From: Pseudomonadota bacterium
Lineage (GTDB): Bacteria; Desulfobacterota; Desulfobulbia; Desulfobulbales; SURF-16
Direction: 5' to 3'
DNA length: 31,854 nt
NCBI GenBank assembly: GCA_030597865.1
Contig: JAUVQZ010000005.1
Location: forward strand, 1 to 31,854
Below the pieces are notes generated by a model. It was given only the letters and a program-made list of their open reading frames with translations. It made no database searches and was not told the origin of the DNA. Shown piece by piece: positions 23,454 through 31,791 of the stretch (position 1 is its first letter; each line of letters starts with the position of its first letter). Both the position numbers and the translations under genes were made by a program.

Positions 23454-24689
23454 ATGAATGGAGAACTCATTGCCATTGGCGACGAACTGACCTCCGGGCG
23501 TATCGTCAATTCCACCAGCTATTTTGCCGCCAGCCACCTCTTTGGCGCCGGTCATACCATCACCGCCATGGCCACGGTGGGGGATGAGGCGGAGATGATC
23601 GGCCAGATCCTGCTTGAGGCCATTGACCGCTCTGACTTTGTCCTGCTCACCGGCGGTCTGGGCTCCACCACCGATGACATCACCTCGGTGGCGGTCTCCG
23701 AGGCCCTGGACCGGCCCCAGACCTTTTACCCGGAAATCTTCGCCAAGATCAAGGAGAGCGCGGCCTTTAAGGACAGCCCCTCCATGGAGAAGATGGCCTG
23801 GCTGCCCTCTGGGGCCGAGGTCCTCAAACCGGGTGAAAACATGGCGGGCTTCATGCTAGTCTACGCCGAAAAACCGATCTTTTTCCTGCCCGGCGTTCCC
23901 CATCAGATGCGGGAGCTCATGCTCGACCGCGTTATCCCCATCCTTGCCACCTGGCAGGAAAACTCCTTTCACCTGGTGCACCAGAAGATCTACAAGGTCT
24001 TTGGCGTTGAGGAGATGGAGATCAATAAGCGCCTGGCCGATCTGGAGAACCAGGATGAGCGGATTCGCATCGGCTATTATCCCATGGCCGCCGAGGTCCA
24101 TGTCAGCCTCACCGTGTGCACCAACACCACTGAAGAGACAAAGGCGCTTTTTCTGGGCAAGGAGAGGCTACTCAAGGCCGCCCTGGCCGATTTCATCTAT
24201 GGCGAGGACGATGAGACCATGGCCTCTGCCTGCGGGGCCCTGCTCCGTGACAAAGGTCTTTCCCTGGGCCTGGCCGAGTCCTGTACCGGCGGCCTGATGG
24301 CCAATATGGTGACCTCGGTGCCGGGCAGCTCCGCCTATTTTCAGGGCTCGGTGGTGGCCTATGCCAATGAGGTGAAGCAAGGCCTGCTCGGGGTGGCCAA
24401 GGAGACCCTGATTGATTTCGGAGCGGTGAGTGAGGAGACTGCTGCGGCCATGGCCGTAGGTGCCAGACAGGCCATTGGTGCTGATATCGGTGTGGCCATC
24501 ACCGGCATTGCCGGCCCAGATGGCGGCACCCTGGACAAACCGGTGGGCACGGTCTGTTTCGGCCTGGCAACCCCCCAAGGAAACGTTCAGGAAACCCACC
24601 GCTTCTCCGGTAAACGGGCCATGGTCCAGGCCAAGGCGGCCACCATGGGGATGGACCTGGTCCGCCGTTATCTTTTGGGGCGTGTTTGA
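23454..24689 (+). CDS. cinA: CinA family NMN deamidase / competence-damage protein
   Basis: A 411-residue, two-domain CinA. The N-terminal MoaB/MogA-like domain is residues about 1-170 (IAIGDELTSGRIVNS, LLTGGLGSTTDDIT). The C-terminal PncC-type domain, residues about 255-405, has LAESCTGGLMANMVTSVPGS and ITGIAGPDGG, the signature of nicotinamide mononucleotide amidohydrolase. Known activities are NMN deamidation in pyridine nucleotide recycling and, in some species, ADP-ribose pyrophosphatase in the N-terminal domain. It lies nine bases after the kamA-family gene and upstream of recA, an order also known from Gram-positive competence loci. A 440-base gap with its own promoter separates it from recA. 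Confidence 0.94.
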   Translation: MNGELIAIGDELTSGRIVNSTSYFAASHLFGAGHTITAMATVGDEAEMIGQILLEAIDRSDFVLLTGGLGSTTDDITSVAVSEALDRPQTFYPEIFAKIKESAAFKDSPSMEKMAWLPSGAEVLKPGENMAGFMLVYAEKPIFFLPGVPHQMRELMLDRVIPILATWQENSFHLVHQKIYKVFGVEEMEINKRLADLENQDERIRIGYYPMAAEVHVSLTVCTNTTEETKALFLGKERLLKAALADFIYGEDDETMASACGALLRDKGLSLGLAESCTGGLMANMVTSVPGSSAYFQGSVVAYANEVKQGLLGVAKETLIDFGAVSEETAAAMAVGARQAIGADIGVAITGIAGPDGGTLDKPVGTVCFGLATPQGNVQETHRFSGKRAMVQAKAATMGMDLVRRYLLGRV

Positions 24690-25016
24690 CAGTTGTTTTG
24701 TCATGAAACTCAGTTCTCTGGCCCACAAGGTTGAGCCGCAACTAAACGTCATTCGCCTTTTGGGGTGGATGTTGTCTTCATAAGCACAATAGTTTTCCCA
24801 CAAGCTGTCATAAAAAAACACCACGCCAAATTAAAAGGCTGCACCCCTGGTAGCGGCCTTCACTGCATCATCGGGGAATAAAAAAACTGCTCAGACGTTA
24901 TTTGTCTGACCATATATGTCATAGTATTTTTTATTGGGGCAGGGGCAGAGATATTCATGACAAACAATATGGTTCGACTTTGGGGTCTGGAATTGTTAAA
25001 ATTTACTATTTAGCCC
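24690..25016. other. Non-coding region between cinA and the recA promoter
   Basis: No credible gene. An inverted repeat TCAGAC/GTCTGA with a seven-base loop (24891-24909) lies next to a run of A at 24880-24887. Read on the minus strand it would be a weak terminator, but no minus-strand gene is there. The rest is AT-rich leader. Confidence 0.35.
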
Positions 25017-25044
25017 TTGTCGTTTCCCCTCCATCGCTTACTAT
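25017..25044 (+). promoter_or_regulatory. Probable recA promoter
   Basis: TTGTCG (25017-25022) and TACTAT (25039-25044) are 16 bases apart, about 90 bases before the recA ATG. The -10 box runs into the palindrome at 25042-25057. Confidence 0.4.
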
Positions 25045-25057
25045 TGAGACCTCAATA
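25042..25057. promoter_or_regulatory. Candidate operator palindrome upstream of recA
   Basis: TATTGAG-AC-CTCAATA is a perfect 7+2+7 palindrome. It overlaps the predicted -10 box and start point, where a repressor would block transcription. recA is a classic LexA target, so a lineage-specific LexA box is a reasonable guess. The motif does not match the E. coli or Bacillus SOS boxes. Confidence 0.45.
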
Positions 25058-25131
25058 TTTGACATCAATGCACGGGCTGTTTCTTTGCTGAATCAGTCCG
25101 GGATTATTTACCCTTAAGGAGAGCTTATTCC

Positions 25132-26166
25132 ATGGCCGCCCCTGATCGATCAAAAACATTAGATTCAGCTATTTTTCAGATCCAGAAGCAGTTTGGCAAG
25201 GGTTCCATCATGCGGATGGGCAGCCAGGCCTCTGAGCAGATTCCGGTCATCTCCACCGGGATCCTGGGTATTGATATTGTCACCGGCGTCGGCGGTATTC
25301 CCCGGGGCCGCGTTGTTGAGATTTACGGACCGGAATCATCAGGTAAAACCACCCTGGCCCTCCATGTCGTGGCCGAGGCCCAGAAGGCAGGGGGCACCGC
25401 CGCCTTTATCGATGCAGAGCATGCCCTGGATGTCTATTATGCTGAGCGCCTGGGGGTTAATGTCGACGATCTGCTGGTCTCCCAGCCCGATTATGGAGAG
25501 CAGGCCCTGGAGATTGCCGAGATCCTCATCCGCTCCAGCGCCGTGGATGTCATTGTGGTTGACTCGGTTGCCGCCCTGACCCCCAAGGCCGAGATTGAGG
25601 GTAATATCGGCGACAGCCATGTCGGTCTCCAGGCCCGGATGATGAGCCAGACCATGCGCAAGCTCACCGCCATCCTCAAGCAGACCAATACCACCATCAT
25701 CTTCATCAACCAGATCAGGATGAAGATTGGTGTCATGTTCGGCAATCCGGAGACCACCACCGGCGGTAATGCCCTCAAGTTTTATGCCTCCATGCGCATC
25801 GACATCAGGAGAATGACCCAGATCAAGGACGGCCGGGAGGTTATTGGTAACCGGACCAAGGTCAAGATGGTCAAAAACAAGGTCGCACCGCCCTTTAAGG
25901 TGGCCGAGTTTGATATCATTTACGGTGAGGGTATCTCCAGGGTGGGTGACATCCTTGATCTGGCCGTGGAGCAGGATATTGTTGAAAAGAGCGGCGCCTG
26001 GTACTCCTACAACGGCGAGCGCGTCGGCCAGGGCCGCGAGAATGCCAAGGCCTTTCTCAAGGACCACGATGATATGGTGACTGAGATTGAGAACAAGGTA
26101 CGGCTGGGCTATGGCCTGCCGGTGCGCGGGGCAGCAGCCACGCCAGAGGTTGTGGAGGCGGAGTAA
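25132..26166 (+). CDS. recA: Recombinase RecA
   Basis: A 344-residue RecA, full length and typical. It forms the ATP-dependent filament on single-stranded DNA for strand exchange and triggers LexA self-cleavage. The Walker A motif is GPESSGKTT at 66-74. VIVVDSVAALTPKAEIEG (Walker B region), GDSHVGLQARMMSQ (loop 1) and FINQIRMKIGVMFGNPETTT followed by GGNALKFYAS (loop 2) are present. The C-terminus ends with the acidic EVVEAE. The ATG at 25132 has AAGGAGAG nine bases before it. A palindrome sits on its predicted promoter and a compound terminator follows. No recX lies downstream. Confidence 0.98.
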   Translation: MAAPDRSKTLDSAIFQIQKQFGKGSIMRMGSQASEQIPVISTGILGIDIVTGVGGIPRGRVVEIYGPESSGKTTLALHVVAEAQKAGGTAAFIDAEHALDVYYAERLGVNVDDLLVSQPDYGEQALEIAEILIRSSAVDVIVVDSVAALTPKAEIEGNIGDSHVGLQARMMSQTMRKLTAILKQTNTTIIFINQIRMKIGVMFGNPETTTGGNALKFYASMRIDIRRMTQIKDGREVIGNRTKVKMVKNKVAPPFKVAEFDIIYGEGISRVGDILDLAVEQDIVEKSGAWYSYNGERVGQGRENAKAFLKDHDDMVTEIENKVRLGYGLPVRGAAATPEVVEAE

Positions 26167-26202
26167 CAGGGCACGGCCAGGCGCCACTCCTGTTAAGTAG
26201 AT

Positions 26203-26265
26203 GCCGCAGCGGTAACAGAAAAATCCACTTTCCCCGATTTTTCTTTTGCCCCTGCGGCTTTTTTT
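26203..26265 (+). terminator. Compound rho-independent terminator after recA
   Basis: Outer arms GCCGCAG (26203-26209) and CTGCGGC (26252-26258) enclose a second perfect hairpin, AGAAAAATC (26217-26225) with GATTTTTCT (26236-26244). Seven T follow at 26259-26265. It begins 37 bases after the recA stop. Confidence 0.85.
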
Positions 26266-26377
26266 ATTTAAGTATGTGACCATCCGTTTAACTTGAGCCT
26301 TTTATGGTAAGTATCCGGCACCACTCAATCTGCCCCTCCCCCCAACCCTCCGGAGTCTTCCCTTGGGTCGCTTACCT

Positions 26378-26441
26378 CCCCAAAGGGGCGAGGGAGCTTA
26401 ATGTCCCCTCTCCCTGAGGGAGAGGGCTAGGGTGAGGGGAG
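26378..26441. repeat. Intergenic palindromic repeat, REP-like
   Basis: A perfect 10-base-arm palindrome CCCTCTCCCT-G-AGGGAGAGGG (26406-26426) is preceded by CCCC-AAA-GGGG (26378-26388) and followed by a GCTAGGGTGAGGGG tail. I recall this wording as a short intergenic repeat found in many Proteobacteria genomes. It lies between the recA terminator and alaS. Confidence 0.65.
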
Positions 26442-26509
26442 AAATTTCCCTGCCTGTGGCGCCGAATATTTACCCTTTATTTGCAATCCTATACCCCTGT
26501 GCTACTGCC

Positions 26510-29155
26510 ATGACTGGAAACGATATCCGACAGAAATTCCTCGATTACTTTAACGATAAGGGCCACACCGTGGCAGACTCCTCCTCCCTGGTGCCGGAGG
26601 ATGACCCCACCCTGCTCTTTACCAACGCCGGCATGGTGCAGTTTAAGCGCCTCTTCACCGGCGAGGAGAAACGGGGTTACAGCCGGGCCACCACCAGCCA
26701 GCGCTGCGTGCGGGCCGGTGGCAAGCATAATGACCTTGACAATGTCGGCTATACGGCCCGCCATCACACCTTTTTTGAGATGCTGGGCAATTTCTCCTTT
26801 GGCGATTACTTCAAGAAGGATGCCATTGCTTACGCCTGGGAGTTTCTGATCAAGGAAATCAATCTTGACCCTGGGAAGATGTGGATCTCGGTCTTTGAGG
26901 ATGATGATGAGGCCTATGCCATGTGGGAGGAGATCGACGACCTGCCCAAGGGCCGCATCGTCCGCCTGGGCGAGAAGGACAATTTCTGGGCCATGGGTGA
27001 TACCGGACCCTGTGGGCCGTGCTCTGAGATCCATTACGACCAGGGTGCTGAGCAGGGCTGTGATGATCCCAACTGTGCCGTGGGCTGTGACTGTGATCGC
27101 TGGCTCGAGGTGTGGAACCTGGTCTTCATGCAGTTTGAGCGTTTTGAGGATGGCCGCATGGAGCCCCTGCCCAAGCCCTCCATTGATACTGGCATGGGCC
27201 TTGAACGCATCACCTCTGTGGTCCAGGGGGTGAAGACCAACTATGACACCGATCTCTTCCAGCCCCTGATCGCTAAGATCGCTGAGGTGGCCGGGGTCAG
27301 TTACGGCAAGGACAGGGCCACGGATACGGCCCTCAAGGTCATGGCCGACCATGCCCGGGCCACCACCTTCCTTGTTTCCGACGGCGTCCTGCCCTCCAAC
27401 GAGGGCCGGGGCTATGTGCTGCGCCGCATCATGCGCCGCGCCATCCGTTACGGCCGCACCCTGGGTATGACCAAACCCTTTATGACCGCTATCTGTGCCA
27501 AGGTGGTGGAGGATATGAACCATGCCTTCCCCCATCTCAACGATGCCGCCAAACTGCTCGCCAAGGTGGTGGTCAACGAGGAGGTTCGTTTCCTGGAGAC
27601 CCTGGATCATGGTCTGGCCATGCTGGAGGAGAAGATGCGCCACCTCAAGCAGGAGGGTGCAGCCGGGGTGGATGGCGACTTTATCTTCAAACTCTACGAC
27701 ACCTTCGGTTTTCCAGTGGATATTGTCCGCGATATTGCCATTGAAAAGGGGATGACCATTGATGAGCAGGGCTTTGAGGCGGCCATGGCTGCCCAGCGCG
27801 CCCAGTCCAAGGCATCCTGGAAAGGCGCCAGCCTTGAGGAGCTGAGCCAGGGGGTGCGCGATCTCCTGGGACAGGCCCAGGCCACCGAGTTCAGCGGCTA
27901 TGGGAGTGTGGAGGGTGACTCCACCCTGCAGGCCATCATTGGCCCGGATGGTGAGTTGGTTGATACGGCCAAGGTTGGCGAAAAGGTGGCCTTTGTCTGC
28001 GCTGGCACGCCTTTCTATGCCGAGTCCGGCGGTCAGTGCGGCGACCAGGGGGTTTTGGCCAGCGGTAGTGGCGAGGCCAGGATCATCGACACGGTGAAGA
28101 TCGGCACCGGTATCTTCCTCCATAAGGGCATAATGAGCGCCGGTGAGATGAGCAGGGGTGCCACCATAACCCTCACCGTGGACAATAGGCGGCGGCGGGC
28201 CATCTGCGCCAACCATACTGCCACCCATCTCCTGCAGGCGGCCCTGGTTAAGGTCCTGGGCGACCATGTCAAGCAATCCGGTTCCCTGGTGACGGCCGAG
28301 CGCCTCCGTTTTGACTTTACCAATTTTAGTCCCATGACCGTTGACGAGATTGCCCGGGTGGAGGCAAAAGTCAACGACAATATCCGCCACAATGATGCCA
28401 TGACCACCGAGCATCTCAGCAAGGACGAGGCCATTGAGGCCGGGGCCACCGCCCTGTTTGGCGAGAAGTATGGCGCCAAGGTGCGGGTGGTGTCTGTGGC
28501 CGACTACTCCAAGGAGCTCTGCGGCGGTACCCATGTCAAGGCCACCGGCGAGATCGGCCTGATAAAGATTGTCAGCGAGACCGGTATTGCCGCCGGTGTC
28601 CGCCGTATTGAGGCGATCAGCGGCGAAGCGGCCCTGGCCCAGTTCCAGAGTGATGAGAAGGTGTTGGCTCAGGTGGCTGAGCTTCTCAAGAGCCAACCCG
28701 AAGAGCTCATAGACAAGGTCGACAGGCTCCTGGCCCGTCAGAGGGAGCTGGAAAAGGAGATCAGCCAGCTCAACGCCAAGCTTTCCCTCTCCTCCCTTGA
28801 TTCAATCCTGGAGAGCGGCATTGAGGTGGCCGGGGTCAAGATCATCACCGCCACCATCACCCTGGATTCCGCCAAGACCATGCGGGAGATCGGTGATAAG
28901 ATCCGTGACAAGATGGGCTCGGCCATTGCCGTGCTCGGTGGTGAATTAAATGGCAAGGTTTCCCTGCTCACCATTGTCAGCAAGGATCTCACCAAGCAAT
29001 TCCAGGCCGGCGCCATCGTCAAAGAGGTATCAGCCATTGTCGGCGGTGGTGGTGGCGGTCGACCCGACATGGCCCAGGCCGGCGGCACCATGGTGGACAA
29101 GCTGCCCCAGGCCCTTGCCAGCGTACCGGATATCGTCGGCAAGATGGCCGGCTGA
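26510..29155 (+). CDS. alaS: Alanine--tRNA ligase
   Basis: An 881-residue class II synthetase that charges tRNA-Ala, full length. The aminoacylation core has FTNAGMVQFK, CVRAGGKHNDLDNVGYTARH and GMGLERI. A Cys-rich insert (GCDDPNCAVGCDCDRW) follows the first motifs. The editing domain metal site is H569-x3-H573 (NHTATHLLQ) and C671-x3-H675 (CGGTHV), at positions closely matching E. coli. A coiled coil (about 730-765) and the C-Ala domain with its Gly-rich GGGGGGRPDMAQAGG end the protein. I chose the ATG at 26510; a frame start at 26432 adds 26 residues from the repeat region. No strong Shine-Dalgarno is visible. A long open frame on the opposite strand is a codon-bias shadow. Confidence 0.96.
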   Translation: MTGNDIRQKFLDYFNDKGHTVADSSSLVPEDDPTLLFTNAGMVQFKRLFTGEEKRGYSRATTSQRCVRAGGKHNDLDNVGYTARHHTFFEMLGNFSFGDYFKKDAIAYAWEFLIKEINLDPGKMWISVFEDDDEAYAMWEEIDDLPKGRIVRLGEKDNFWAMGDTGPCGPCSEIHYDQGAEQGCDDPNCAVGCDCDRWLEVWNLVFMQFERFEDGRMEPLPKPSIDTGMGLERITSVVQGVKTNYDTDLFQPLIAKIAEVAGVSYGKDRATDTALKVMADHARATTFLVSDGVLPSNEGRGYVLRRIMRRAIRYGRTLGMTKPFMTAICAKVVEDMNHAFPHLNDAAKLLAKVVVNEEVRFLETLDHGLAMLEEKMRHLKQEGAAGVDGDFIFKLYDTFGFPVDIVRDIAIEKGMTIDEQGFEAAMAAQRAQSKASWKGASLEELSQGVRDLLGQAQATEFSGYGSVEGDSTLQAIIGPDGELVDTAKVGEKVAFVCAGTPFYAESGGQCGDQGVLASGSGEARIIDTVKIGTGIFLHKGIMSAGEMSRGATITLTVDNRRRRAICANHTATHLLQAALVKVLGDHVKQSGSLVTAERLRFDFTNFSPMTVDEIARVEAKVNDNIRHNDAMTTEHLSKDEAIEAGATALFGEKYGAKVRVVSVADYSKELCGGTHVKATGEIGLIKIVSETGIAAGVRRIEAISGEAALAQFQSDEKVLAQVAELLKSQPEELIDKVDRLLARQRELEKEISQLNAKLSLSSLDSILESGIEVAGVKIITATITLDSAKTMREIGDKIRDKMGSAIAVLGGELNGKVSLLTIVSKDLTKQFQAGAIVKEVSAIVGGGGGGRPDMAQAGGTMVDKLPQALASVPDIVGKMAG

Positions 29156-29230
29156 TTCCACCGTTCATTGATGGTTGGAGGAAGAGGCGGATAAATAACC
29201 ATCCCCATACTATGGCGAAGGCGAAGACGT

Positions 29231-29324
29231 TTCGACAGGCTCAACGAACGGCATTGTACGAGCAACCCGCACCCTGGGGCCTGTTGGCCGAGGTTATTGT
29301 TGCCCGTCCCCTGAGCCTGTCGAA
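29231..29324. repeat. Inverted repeat of a widespread intergenic motif
   Basis: TTCGACAGGCTCA (29231-29243) and TGAGCCTGTCGAA (29312-29324) are perfect 13-base inverted copies, 68 bases apart. I recall this motif as a common dispersed palindromic repeat in bacterial intergenic DNA. The pair lies in the 300-base gap after alaS, which holds no gene. Confidence 0.65.
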
Positions 29325-29459
29325 GGGTGTTCGAGCAATTCGAAACTATGCCGATAGCTTAAACTGTTTAACCACCAGCAGTATTTGCCCTTGCAATGGT
29401 CAGGTTCTGTTCCGATAATAGTTTTTAGGAATACATCCAAAAAAGGAGAGGCCTTTGTT

Positions 29460-29702
29460 ATGGAGAGAAAACTGGTGACGGAAAATGAGCTGTTGGTCTT
29501 TTTGAATAGCGAACTTAAGAAGGCCGGCCACCCTGAGGATTGTCATTTTGACTACCTTGTCCGCCTCAAGCTTGATGACAGAACCGGCTGTAACTGGGCC
29601 TATGCCAATATGAAATGTGACGGCATCCCAGAAAACGCCTGTCCTCCCCATGCCGAGAAGATTGTCGCCGAGGCCAGGGCACAGTTCAACCTAAGGGGTT
29701 AA
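29460..29702 (+). CDS. Small conserved hypothetical protein
   Basis: An 80-residue soluble protein. It begins MERKLVTENELLVFLNSELK, and its most conserved-looking part is GCNWAYANMKCDGIPENACP, followed by a C-terminal helix (HAEKIVAEARAQFNL). I recall similar short proteins with a GCNW...C...C pattern in many Proteobacteria; none has a known function to my knowledge. The three Cys could bind a metal but do not form a standard motif. The ATG at 29460 has an AAAGGAGAGG site, so the gene is very probably real. A longer frame from 29385 is rejected for lack of a binding site. It stands alone after a repeat region. Confidence 0.8.
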   Translation: MERKLVTENELLVFLNSELKKAGHPEDCHFDYLVRLKLDDRTGCNWAYANMKCDGIPENACPPHAEKIVAEARAQFNLRG

Positions 29703-30124
29703 AATCATGCGGCCTGGGCTTTTTGGCCCTTTTCTCCCGGGCCAAAGGCCACACCACCGCTAGAAGGGGATAATGGCCCGGGAAATATCCCCCTTGGCGA
29801 CCCGCCCCCTGCCCTGTCCCCCCTTGGGCCGGCTGTTGTCCAATAGAGCTGCGACGCATCACCAAGCGCCCAGCCAGACCGGAAAAACGCACACCTATAC
29901 CTCATCTAGCGACCTATCCGTTTCTAGAGTTGAAAAGCTACCATATAGGGGATAAAAACTCCCCCTCAGAAACACCTGTCTGCAGTTAGGCCTGTCTATA
30001 GAGGGCCTGCCCATGGCTAAAGCCTATTGCCAGGGCAAAATTCCTAAATTACCATAGGCCATGCCCTGTATGGGCAGCCAGCCGTTTTTAAGGTCCTTCA
30101 TCACAATAATAAGGAAACCGCCCC
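29703..30124. other. Gene-free region before the GGDEF-EAL gene
   Basis: About 420 bases with no credible gene. The first part (29711-29740) has a weak GGGC/GCCC hairpin with four T after it, possibly a poor terminator for the small gene. Short minus-strand frames here are Gly/Arg-rich and look random. I checked for a c-di-GMP (GEMM-type) riboswitch and did not recognise one. Confidence 0.35.
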
Positions 30125-31732
30125 TTGAAAATTGTCTCCATAACCATGGTGTTGGTGGGTATTGTCCTGCTGGCCTTTTCCCTTAACCCCACCAGAAAGA
30201 TCTGCCGCAGAAAACATCAGCTCTACGCCTCCTGGAAAATCCTCGGGGCCCTGATTATTTTCTTTATTATCGGCTATATCCTTTTTCTTAATATGGTGCT
30301 GAGGGCCCCTGCCTCCACCCTGGAGATGATTGTTGCCACCATCCTCTTTAGCGGCGCCATTTTTGTGGTCATGGTGGTGCGGCTGAGCCTGGCCTCCATC
30401 AGGCTTAGTGAGCATTTTGCCGCCCTGGAGCGGCACCGGGCCCTCCATGATGAGCTCACCGAGTTGCCCAACCGTGTCTTGGCCGAGGAGCAGCTCGATC
30501 ATGGTCTGCAGATTGCCAAGCGTCAACGCACCCCCCTGGCCTTCCTCATCATGGACCTTGTCCGTTTTAAGGAGATTAATGATTCACTGGGGCATTTTTA
30601 CGGTGATTACCTTCTTCAGGAGGTGGCAGATCGCCTCCGGGATGTGGTGCGGGAGTCTGACAGCCTGGCCAGATTCGGCGGTGACGAGTTCGCCCTGGTA
30701 CTCCCCAATACCAGCCTGGAACAGGCGGTGATGATCAGCATGAAGATTGCCGGGGCCCTTGATCATCCCTTCATGGTTGAGGGGCACAGCATCAAGGTGG
30801 GTGTCAGCATCGGCATTGCCATGTGCCCCGACCATGGCACGGACAGCGAAACCATGGTGCAGCGGGCCGATATCGCCATGTATGAGGCCAAACGAAATGG
30901 CGTTATCTATGCCGTCTTTAATCTTGAGCAGCACCGAACGACCTTTAACCGCCTGGTGTTGATCGGTGAGTTACGCGATGCCATCACCAATAACGACATG
31001 TTTCTCTGCTACCAGCCGAAAATATCCATCCGTGACAAGGCCCTGATCGGCGTGGAGGCCTTGACCCGCTGGCAGCATGCGGACCGGGGGGTCATCGGTC
31101 CCAATGATTTTATTTCCCTGGCTGAACAGGCCGGCCTCTGTAAGCCCTTTACCAATCTGGTCCTGGACAAGGCCCTGGAGCAATGCGCCACGTGGCAGCA
31201 GGGGGGATACCAGATTCCAATCTCCGTAAATCTGTCGATCAAAAACCTCCATGACCTCGACTTTCCCGCTGATGTCGCCATCCTCCTTCATAAGTGGCAG
31301 GTCCAGCCGGAAATGCTCCTTCTTGAGATTACTGAAAGTAGTATTGTTGTGGACCAGGAGCGGGTCAGCAAGGTCATTGCCGAGCTCAAAAAGATGGGCC
31401 TGCAACTCTCCATCGATGATTTTGGCACCGGCTATTCCTCCATAGCCTATCTCAAAAAATTCCCGGCCCAAGAGATTAAGATCGACAAGTCCTTTATCAC
31501 CGACATGCTCCACAATGAGGATAATGCGGTGATCGTCAAATCCACCATTGAGATGATTCATAACATCGGCCGCAAGGTGGTGACGGAAGGGGTTGAGGAT
31601 GAAGATACCCTGCAATGTCTGGAGGATCTGGGCTGCGACATTCTCCAGGGTTTTCATCTCTGCCGGCCGTTGCCTGCAAATAAGCTCCTAAAGTGGTTCG
31701 ACACCACCACCTGGGTCGTCAAAAAACACTAA
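30125..31732 (+). CDS. Membrane GGDEF-EAL protein (c-di-GMP turnover)
   Basis: A 535-residue inner membrane protein. Three hydrophobic segments lie in residues 1-95, with no sensor domain. The GGDEF domain spans about 105-270, with RFGGDEF (185-189) and an intact inhibitory RESD at 176-179. The EAL domain spans about 285-530, with E311-A-L, LLEITESS, IDDFGTGYSS, KIDKSF and TEGVED, so phosphodiesterase activity is expected. The first GGDEF signature reads MDLVRFKEIND where DLDRFK is usual; the metal-binding first Asp is kept. The start is a TTG at 30125, preceded by AAGGA; an ATG at 30146 lacks a binding site. It is convergent with the mnmA-like gene. Confidence 0.9.
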   Translation: MKIVSITMVLVGIVLLAFSLNPTRKICRRKHQLYASWKILGALIIFFIIGYILFLNMVLRAPASTLEMIVATILFSGAIFVVMVVRLSLASIRLSEHFAALERHRALHDELTELPNRVLAEEQLDHGLQIAKRQRTPLAFLIMDLVRFKEINDSLGHFYGDYLLQEVADRLRDVVRESDSLARFGGDEFALVLPNTSLEQAVMISMKIAGALDHPFMVEGHSIKVGVSIGIAMCPDHGTDSETMVQRADIAMYEAKRNGVIYAVFNLEQHRTTFNRLVLIGELRDAITNNDMFLCYQPKISIRDKALIGVEALTRWQHADRGVIGPNDFISLAEQAGLCKPFTNLVLDKALEQCATWQQGGYQIPISVNLSIKNLHDLDFPADVAILLHKWQVQPEMLLLEITESSIVVDQERVSKVIAELKKMGLQLSIDDFGTGYSSIAYLKKFPAQEIKIDKSFITDMLHNEDNAVIVKSTIEMIHNIGRKVVTEGVEDEDTLQCLEDLGCDILQGFHLCRPLPANKLLKWFDTTTWVVKKH

Positions 31733-31791
31733 ATAGACCATCTCGTTTGATATTTTACCAAGCCGTTACCACGATGCACCCCAAGGGCGAA

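Noticed and set aside
24891..24909. Terminator in the cinA-recA gap
   Set aside because: The T run is on the minus strand and separated from the hairpin by several bases, and no minus-strand gene ends there.
25339..26283. 314-codon frame opposite recA
   Set aside because: Shadow of recA with no independent start signal or domain.
26489..28696. 735-codon open frame on the strand opposite alaS
   Set aside because: It lies wholly inside alaS, shows no domain, and its His/Gly/Leu-rich wording is what the complement of GC-biased codons produces. AlaS itself is complete and unambiguous.
29711..29733. Terminator after the 80-residue protein gene
   Set aside because: Only a four-base GGGC/GCCC stem with four T after it; too weak to call.
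29703..30124. c-di-GMP riboswitch upstream of the GGDEF-EAL gene
   Set aside because: I looked for the conserved GEMM core segments and did not find them.
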